Assembly: GCF_000247815.1 (NCBI RefSeq)
Contig: NC_021681.1
Coordinates: forward strand, 10,170,567 to 10,234,566
Reading direction: 5' to 3'
DNA: 64,000 nucleotides
Source of the DNA: Ficedula albicollis
Lineage: Eukaryota > Chordata > Aves > Passeriformes > Muscicapidae
The notes below the pieces were generated by a model. That model was not told where the DNA came from. It did no database searches and saw nothing but the letters and a program-made list of their open reading frames with translations. The position numbers were made by a program, and so were the translations under genes. This document shows positions 13,451-64,000 of this stretch, piece after piece. Position 1 is the stretch's first letter. Every line of letters begins with the position of its first letter.

Positions 13451-13456
13451 AATAAA
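13451..13456 (+). terminator. RHBDD1: candidate polyadenylation signal AATAAA for RHBDD1
   Basis: Canonical hexamer about 2.1 kb past the stop codon, followed by the T/G-rich stretch 'gctgtttggttttaattgt'. It is the last good signal before the CR1 remnant. It is a candidate only; no transcript evidence is available. Confidence 0.45.
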
Positions 13457-13687
13457 TATTTTTTTAACATTTAAAGCTGTTTGGTTTTAATTGTAGTAAT
13501 TAATAAGGTGAGTATTTTAAATGACAGAGCTGCTGCCATGTTGTCAGAAATGAAGACTTGTGATACCAGGGGGGTATTGTATTTGGACTAACTTTGTTTC
13601 TTTTTAATTTAGGGGAAGTTTTGGAGTTAGATTATTGAAAAGTTCTGCTAGGTACAGTATTTGGAAGGTTTATTAACACCTCCTCAT

Positions 13688-13752
13688 TGCAGGTAGGTTG
13701 GACTGGATGGCCTTTAAAGGCCCCTTCCAACCCAAACTATTCTGTGAGTCCT
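13688..13752 (+). mobile_element. CR1 LINE 3'-terminal remnant
   Basis: The motif 'ggttggactggatggccttt' followed by 'aaaggccccttccaaccc' and 'attctgtgag' is the signature 3' end of avian CR1 retrotransposons, sense on the plus strand. The 5' side is truncated, as is usual for CR1. Confidence 0.88.
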
Positions 13753-16700
13753 CAGCAGGAATTTTGCCATTAAAGCCCTCGTCAATTTAGGTTTCTGAGG
13801 ACAGATGGGGCAGATGAATCCCCAGTGTGCTCTGTTGCACTTGGTCTCTTCAGGGACAAAAACTGAAGGGCAGTTATCCAGGTGGGTGTTGGACCTTGCT
13901 TATGCTCTGGTCTGGTCACTGCCTGACTGCCTCAAGTAAGGGCTCTTGAAACAAACATAGCTTTGTATAAAATATTTCAGCATCTGCAGTTTGATTCCTT
14001 TGTTGAAGGAGCTGTGATTTCTTGTAAGTTTTTGGTACTTCCTCTAAACTCTGTGATCAGGTACCAAGTAAGAAATTCCACTCCCTAATTAATCCTAATC
14101 AGCAGACTTGTTAATGGGCACATTCTTGAAATTTAATGGTTGAATGACCTAACGTATTACTGTTAATAAATAAGGGTTTCTCACAGCCCAGAATTAAAAT
14201 GTGATGAAAGAACTGTGTTTAGCTTTTAAAATTATTTTCCTTCTTCCATCTTTAAGCACAGGCAAATTCTGTGGTTTTGTATCAATGTGCTGTTTCCCCT
14301 GGCAGCAGCAGTTCTCCTAAATGGAAAAAATGCCCCTTAAAATACCAAGAAAACAGTATTTATACAGGCACATAGGGTGTAGTAGGAGATAGTGAAGGGA
14401 CTGGCCACTTTAGGCCAGTAGTTTGCCATTTTTTTTGCCTGCAGGACTAAAGTAATTTTCTCTGGCCATCCCTTGCTCTGTTTAATGATGATACCCCTAT
14501 GTGCCAAGTGTATTTATGCTGCTATTAAAGTAACAGAGAGCTGCTGAACCTTTGAAGCTGCTGCTGCTTCTCTCCAGAGGTGTAAGTGTGGAGATGGCCC
14601 AGCAGGGCGGTGTGACAGGAGTGGACTCGGGAAGGAGTTGGTCCAGCTGCCCTCCCTGCTCTTGGCAGGGGATGGGAATGGGGTTTGCTGTCATTTTCCC
14701 CTCTGATTCCATGGCTGGGGGATTGTGCCCATTTTGGTTCAGCTCTGAGGGACTGAGTGTGGATTGTGCTTCCACACAACAGCTGGTGAGCAGATCCTGG
14801 TGTTTGTGCTGTGGCTTCTGGAGTGTGCAGACATGAAGGACAGAATCATTGCATGGGTTTATTATAAGCTTCTCATTGTTCCCTATACATAAAAAAAAGT
14901 TTATTTCTTACTTGTTACCAGATTTCCGAAGGCAAGAAAATATTAACACTTCTGAGCTTTCAGTCGTAGGAGCTGTTTCTGAAGGAGTGTCAAGCTTTTT
15001 AGAAAGTCTTACAATAAATTCTGATACCCATTTATTCTTTCAGGAGCTGGAAAACTGGAGAGAGACAGACACAAATCTGATATGGTTTGGGCATTTTTGT
15101 TTATATGATTGGCTGGGATGGGTAAAGCAATTGGGTCAGTGAAAGAGCAGATCAAGGATATGTATGACAGCATTCTTCTGCATGAGAACAGCAGTAAGCT
15201 CAGCTCTCTATTTACCATCAGAAATTGGCCCAATTTGCAGCAAAAGGAGTGCAAGCAAAAGATTTCTAAACATTTAGATATGTGTAGATAGTGAACATTC
15301 CTAATAAACTAGAGATATTCCAGAATTTCCTTCTGTTGCTTTGGAGCGGGTTAAACAAGTACCCCTTCAGGGCTGTTGGGCAGGTCAGCAGTAAATGTGC
15401 TTGCCTTGGTGCAGAAGGTTGGATTAAATCTGATCCTTCACCAAACCATTCCTTCCAAGGATCATTTAAGAGAGATTGGTGTGCAGCCACTTCTGTGAAT
15501 CCCTGTTTTCCTCTCTTACCCATGGAACAATTGAAAGAATGGCCCCTAAATCTGTACAATATTAGTGAGTATGGAATGACCTCTTTGCTGACTCAAAAAT
15601 TATGAAGTACTTATGTATGAAGTCCAGCAGCTGAGAAGGCTGCTGTGACATTTATGCAGAAATACAATCTGTTTGTGGCCAAAACTTCTGCAACATCTGG
15701 TACCATTTACTGCATCTATTTCACTTCTTTACATTCATCTTAAATGTTTGAGTGCAATAGAATTAAAACATTCTAAAATACTAATTTGTTTTTTAGTTTT
15801 TAAAATGCAAATGTGCAGTCAAAGAGACTACAGATACAACTGCCTCAGAGTAGCCATTCTTAATTTTTTCACTTCCCATCAGAATTTAATTGATTTCTGC
15901 CTATGACAGAGTTTAATCTCCACTTCAATGAAAGCACTCCTTTGGAGTGGTGTTTGTCGTGTGCATGGAAGACTAAATTGTGGAAAAGTTCTTGTTTTCC
16001 TGTGTACTGAAACTTTGTTTTGCCAAGCTGAACCTGATGTCAGTTTGGGACTTGAGTGCTTCATTCCAAATTTTGCTATAAACCGACCAGGAGTAACACA
16101 CAGGGACACAACAGAGAGTCTGTAGGGTGGTACTTTACTGCAGGTCTTCTTTAGAACTTGGTCAGGATTTTCTCACATCTTCTGGATTTCTACTTAGTGA
16201 ATCTGTGAAAAACATTTAAATATGTGGAATGTCAAATCCCACGAAGCTCAAGGCTGTCTTTTGTGAAGCAGTGGGGCAGTGTGTGGTCAAGCAACAAGGT
16301 GAGCTGTGCTGTGAGGTGTCTGAGCTGCCTCACATGGAGGAGCTGTTTGTTGGACAGGTTCACTTCAGAATGATAAATATGGAGTTGTTTTTACTTTGCA
16401 TTTATAAAATGTCACCTCTAATTGAACTTCCAGTACCTTCTGGAACATCTGGATGAAGCGACTAGGAAAGGGGAAAGCTAAATTTGAATATGGAGCAGCA
16501 TCTGTTGGAGTGTTGATGGGGATTTTTTTCTCCACCTGGCTAGTCTTCCAGATGGTTCAGGTGGGCAGAATTTCAGCAGCTGTTTTTGTTGTTTGGTCAG
16601 TTTAAAATGCTGATTTCTGAAATCAGATCCAGTCATGAAACAGATCCCCAGTTTGATGAAGCAATTGCTTCACCTGCTGGAAAGTTCTTACCAGAGCTGA

Positions 16701-19700
16701 CTTTTTTTTTTTTTTTATTGTTTTGAAGACTGATGGGCTCTGTCCTTGCCTGACTGCGCTTCTCACAGCTGGCTTTGGAGAGATCCTTTTTCTTGCAAAC
16801 AACTGTTGCCCATTACAGCTCCTCCCCATGGCCTTGGCTGGTTGTTTTTTGTCTCACTCAGTTCTAATGCAAGTCAAGCCTTAGAACAGAAGTCCTCATC
16901 TGTGCAGCATTTGTCTGTGGATGGCCACTGAGTGGAGTGACAAGTTACTTAAGGATTGCTTGTAAGCCCTGGAAGGGCCAGGAGTCAGTCTGGGACGTTG
17001 GTCTGAAGTGGCCATGTGGAATAGCAGAAACAAACTCCCAGATGGCTGTGGTTTATGTTCTGAATCTGGATGGTGGTACAAGTCAGAGCATTGCTCAGGG
17101 TTGCTGGTGTGGCCCCACACGCTGTGCTGGAGCACTGGCACAGTCCCTGCAGGCTGGCCCTGTGTGCCCAGAGCAGGTGTGGTGCAGAGCACATTCAGTG
17201 TGCTCCAGGCTGTGCTTTTTTAGGAAGATCCTTTTCAAACAAGTGAGCTGCCTGGGTTAATGGATAAAAGGTTAGCTTAATTTGCCTGAAATACAGGCAA
17301 AAAATGTAAGGACTGTAGGAATTCTGGGATTTGACTGTTTTGATGCTACTTTTGTTTTCCTCTAGTGGTATGAATCAGCCAAAGTAGGAAAGAGCTTGTT
17401 TTTTTATTGTTAAGAGTTTACTGTGGAAGAATCCCTGGACCAGTTTTGCTTAAACTTGTTGCACATAATAATGTCATTCTGGGAATGACCCGTACCAGTG
17501 CAGGTACTCCCACAAAAGGGCTGCAGCCCAGGAGAAATAATGTCAGAGCACAGGAGGAAAGTGAGAAGGAAGGTGCAGCACAGAGAAGCCACTTTGTACC
17601 TGGAACAACATCCACCCCAAGAAGCTTCTGGCTGCCCCCTGCCTCACTGAAGTGACTGATTGCACAAGGGAGCAGAGCAAGGCCTGGAGTGAGTTGACCC
17701 TGGGAAACTTGGAGGAAAGGTATGTTAAAATTTGTCAGCTTTTCCCCCAAAATAATAAATTTAATTCCCTGAGCTGAGTCTGTTTAGCACCCAGCAGTAC
17801 TTGGTAAGTGGTTTCCCCATCTATATTCTGACCAGTGAGTTTCCTTGCTCTTTCTCCTGTTTTCTCTCCTGTTCTGCTGGGAGGTGAAGCAGCAGGGCAG
17901 ATGTGTGGCTGCCAGCCAGGGCCAGCTCCCCACCCTTGACAGCTTGCAGCACATGACAAGCAAGGACCTGGGGCAGCAAGGCCTGGCCATGGCCCCTGCA
18001 CTGCTTCTGTAGGAGGCTGTGTCAGCTCACACCCCCAGCCAAGCACCCCCTCTGTCTGGAGCTGAAGTGTCTTTGCTGTCCTCTCATTCTGATACCTGTT
18101 CTATGCATGTGGATTGTGGACTCCAAATCCAGCAGCTCTGTTGCACACAGATGAATTTGAAGCACTCTTTAAAAATACCATATTTACAGCATAGCACTGT
18201 TATGATAAAATGAGTGATACCTGGCTTAAGTTTTGTTTTAGTCTCTCCCTTTTGACACGCCCTCTATACACCAAAAGATGACATCCAATAAACATTTTCA
18301 GTATTGGGCTCGTGCATCTCCTTCCTTGTAATGAAAAACATCAAGTAAAGAAAAATTGGCCACATTTCTAGTGAGCAGATCAAGTTTCAGGCCATGCAGT
18401 GTTTTTCTTCCACTTGTTATTCTCTAGAAATCCTGATGCACAGGGATATGAGGAATTTGCCACCTGCCCCGAGGATTTGCCTTGAGTTAGAACCAGGACC
18501 TTCCCTGTCCTGGCCAAGTTTGCCAGGGTGATGGGCAAGCAAATCTCATTGGAAATCACTGATTCTGAATTTAATTCCGGGGCAGTTCACCCCAAATGGC
18601 TCCAATTTCAATGACCTCCAAGTGCAGCCAGCATAATTTTCTGTGTTGCTCTTAATATCCTGCCTGCTGTTGAGGATAAAAGTCACTTCTTGACTGGGCC
18701 TATGGAAGATCCAAACTCTGGAATGCCATAGTAAGGGTAATTTGGACTTCAAGGGCCAGCACAAGGCCATTGCTTTTAGGAGTGTTTTTACTCTTAACAG
18801 CTTCAGCTATGCCTTTTCACACTTAATTTTCATTAATAGGTTCTCTCTGAATAATTTACCAATTATTTTTCTGCTTATAGTCAGACAAATGATTGCAGAG
18901 TTAAAGCATTTTATACTTTGATCTATTTTACTTGCTGCGTAATACTAAGAAATTTATCTGCAACTTTGTTTTGAATTAGTACAATATTTTTGACAAATGC
19001 CTTATGGAGTTAACTGAGCATGGAAAAGGAATTTACACACTTATGAAATATCTGACCTCTCAGTAGTAGCCTAAAAATACATTTCCTATATAGGTTCTTA
19101 CAGACCATAGTAAAATGGAACTGGCACAATTGCAAAACCTCTATCAAAATGATACACAAATATGGGGGGGTTGTGTGATGTTTTTAAAGCAAACAAAAGA
19201 GCAACATGGTAAAATGCTGTGAAATGGCCTATTTAAATTATTGCTGAGGCTTTTTGCTGATGTTTTAAATTTTGGTGCATTTGTTCAAGTTTGGAATTGC
19301 ACCTGTGTTCACCTAAGCCCCTTTTTATTCCCTTGTTTTCACCTTTTCCCTATGACTCAGTTTGCAGTAACACAGTATATAGAGTTTTGCCTATTGTTTA
19401 CCTCAGTGCAGTTTATACCAAAAGCCCCACTTTGCTTTCCAGGAAAGCCACAGCTCCTCTCCAGAGCTTCTCACCTGGAAAGAGGCTGCAGATGAGTGAC
19501 GGAGGAGATGGTGAGCACTGTCAGGTGAGGCTCATAAAGGAGACCACATATGGAATCAGCTAAATCCACTCAGGAAATGGGGCCATCACCTGAGGCACTG
19601 GGTGTTTGTTCCTGTGGCTGAGCAGCAGCTGCAGCTCCCAGCTCCGTGGGGCTTTAGCTGAGGCCTTTTTGGAAACACAGCTTGCACACTTTGGAGAGCA

Positions 19701-20650
19701 GGTGGCCTAAGCGCTGGTGCTCCTCTCCACCCTCTGCTTTCTTCCTGCAGGAAGCTGCTGAGCTGTTCAGCACCTCGGAGTCGAGGCTTTGGGGTTTATG
19801 TCAGACTGGAGAGCTGCTCTCCCCTGCTCGTGGGATGCTGCCTGAACCAGGAGGGGAGGGAATTCAGGTCAATGACAGGGATTGGCCCCTGCTCCAGTGT
19901 CAGATCTAACAGGTGCAGTCGGGATCCCAAGGTGTGCCCTGTCCCAGCAGGCACAGGACCAGAGGGAAATGTTCCCTGGCACAGGTGGGAATGGCACATG
20001 CTCCAGAAGGGCTCCTCACCCCTGCCCAGTGCAAGGGCAGACTCAGTTGACCACCATGTAAGTGCAGCACATCAGAGAGGTTTGGTTGGTTGTGCCAGGA
20101 GGAAGTTGCACAGTCAGATGTATTTACACTTGACTGGACTTAGCCTCTGTCTCTTTTATTTTCCTCTGACTGAGCCTGGAATGTCTGTGTTTCCTGCTCT
20201 TTGAGTTTGTGTATCCAGCTTTTAAATTGGCTGATCAGCCTGTTGTACTCGTGATGGCTTCAGAGGGAGTTTGCTTTGAATTAGGACCCTTGGATGAGGA
20301 TCGCAGTTTCCTTGAAAATCCTTTTGCTGGGGGCACCTCACTGAACACAAATTGAAAAGTGCTGGGAAAAGCATCTGATTCCATTCTAGTAAAATGTAGC
20401 TTATTTAAGTGGTAAAAGGAGCATTTGTGGCTGTTCTACACATGATGGATTCTCCATTTGCAGTCTGTGTTTTCAGATGTTTCCCCATGATATAAAACCA
20501 TGGAATAGTTCTGGTTTTACAGATGAATGAAGGAAGTACAAATGTGTTTTCATTTTTTCAGAAGGTGCTTAGTGTTTTAGGATATGAACATTTTTACAAT
20601 CAGTGCTTTAAAAAATAAAAAGGATCTTCAGAGCTGTCATTCCATAAAGA
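13753..20650. other. intergenic region between RHBDD1 and COL4A4 3' ends
   Basis: Apart from a slightly GC-richer part (about 14,500-20,200) with many overlapping short open frames in several frames at once, I see no gene, RNA gene or intact element. A T homopolymer sits at about 16702-16717. None of the open frames shows a domain, codon bias or splice context that I would defend. Part of the right side may be COL4A4 3'UTR. Confidence 0.55.
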
Positions 20651-20716
20651 TCTTAATGGTGATGGGGTATTTTTTTGTGGTGTATTTAGAAACAAAGAAG
20701 TAAAAAATTAACACAT

Positions 20717-20722
20717 TTTATT
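20717..20722 (-). terminator. COL4A4: candidate COL4A4 polyadenylation signal (AATAAA on minus)
   Basis: TTTATT on the plus strand, about 0.9 kb past the COL4A4 stop. A second hexamer lies nearer, at 21051-21056. Either may end the transcript and no transcript evidence allows a choice; mammalian COL4A4 has a long 3'UTR, so more distal sites are possible. Confidence 0.3.
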
Positions 20723-21603
20723 GTCCTAACACTTCTTATATTCGTCACTTAGATAAGTTCACCCATTTTATCACCATGTCACTGTTTCTTTTCAATTACT
20801 ATTAGAAATTGCTTTGTTTCTTCGGCAGCTTGGATTAGAGTTTAATAATTTAATGTAACTGCTCTTAGAAATGAAGTGTAAATATAAATACAGGTTTTTA
20901 AGGATTTGTTATCTCAGCTAATTTTATTTTCTAACATAATCTGCTGTTAAATGGATTTGCAGCTTTTTGTTGCTTATGAAAGCCCAATTAACAGTTCTTT
21001 TAGATTGTGTTTCAGTACTGCAGTGGTAAAAGACTTTGATCTTCATTGTTTTTATTACTAGATTATTTTTTAACAATTACATTTTTCTCTTCCCTCAGAA
21101 ACAGCAAGTGCAAAGTTTCTTTAGCTTGGGAAAATCAGCTACAGGGCTTTGACATTTGCATGTTTGCACATTTCTATTGGTATGGATAAATATTTATAAT
21201 ATGCCATGTAAATGCACATATTCTTCCTGCTGTAAATGCCACTTCTAACAGGAAATCCACACTCTTGCACAACATATATGGTGTCCTTGGTCTTCCTAGC
21301 TTGACTCAATCCTCCAAGCTCGCCTTGTTTCCTTTACATTACATCAGTGGACTCCAATGGGACAGAGTTTTGTCTTTCTTAATTAATTATTTTACACAAG
21401 ATTTTGCAGCCTGTGGATGTGTGTACATGGGTGGATGAGGCTCAACAGATCCCTCATCTTTGTCTGAGATTTCCATTCCACCAAAGAGAACAGTGCTGCA
21501 CACTTGCACACAGATTCAAATATGAGCGGCTGTTTAAACCTTTAGCACGTTGCTCATCCTCCCACAAGCCTCTCTCTGTGGCTGCCTGCTTTTGGTTTGC
21601 TCC

Positions 21604-64000
<42,397 letters not shown>

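Larger units (their letters stand above)
11352..13475 (+). other. RHBDD1: RHBDD1 3'UTR (inferred extent)
   Basis: Follows the RHBDD1 stop. The end is a guess from AATAAA at 13451-13456 followed by GT-rich sequence. Earlier AATAAA words (near 12789 and 13410) could be used instead. It contains a two-copy 62-bp repeat. An open frame at 12362-12703 shows no family resemblance. Confidence 0.45.

Noticed and set aside
14497..20204. Cluster of overlapping open frames on both strands in the intergenic region
   Set aside because: Many frames are open at once because the local GC is higher. No domain, splice logic or repeat-family match is visible.

Overview
The window is vertebrate nuclear DNA, most likely from a bird. 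The evidence is a multi-exon gene structure with GT-AG introns, fragments of the sauropsid LINE family CR1 in both orientations, AT-rich non-coding sequence, and compact introns. It holds parts of two neighbouring genes arranged tail to tail. I see no bacterial-type genes, CRISPR arrays or tRNA/rRNA genes.

Layout. (1) Positions 1 to about 13,470, plus strand: the 3' end of RHBDD1 (rhomboid intramembrane protease RHBDL4). The last two coding exons are at 3672-3794 and 11236-11351. They encode the cytosolic tail with a ubiquitin-interacting motif and a C-terminal arginine-rich VCP/p97-binding motif, and are followed by a probable 2.1 kb 3'UTR. (2) About 13,470-20,700: an intergenic stretch with a CR1 3' remnant and no gene I can support. 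(3) 21,604-64,000, minus strand: COL4A4, collagen type IV alpha-4 chain. I placed 40 complete coding exons, numbered 48 down to 9 on the 48-exon mammalian scheme, plus the edge of one more (exon 8?) at the right end. Reading phase is continuous across every junction. The 40 exons total 4,557 nt, or 1,518 residues plus stop. The 5' end (signal peptide, 7S domain) lies beyond the window.

The two genes are not functionally linked as far as the sequence shows. Their tail-to-tail adjacency matches the known RHBDD1-COL4A4 synteny of vertebrates. COL4A4 makes the alpha-4 chain of the alpha3-alpha4-alpha5(IV) network of glomerular, cochlear and ocular basement membranes.

The most unusual feature is a set of perfect or near-perfect direct tandem duplications inside COL4A4. 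The largest (685 bp, copies 694 bp apart) copies most of NC1 exon 47 and flanking intron, and its junction looks like a new 3' splice site. A second doubles the 5' splice site of exon 41. Others (229 bp, 255 bp, 43 bp) are purely intronic. They are either very recent tandem duplications or assembly artefacts; raw reads would decide. All family assignments rest on my reading of the translations; no database search or alignment was run.
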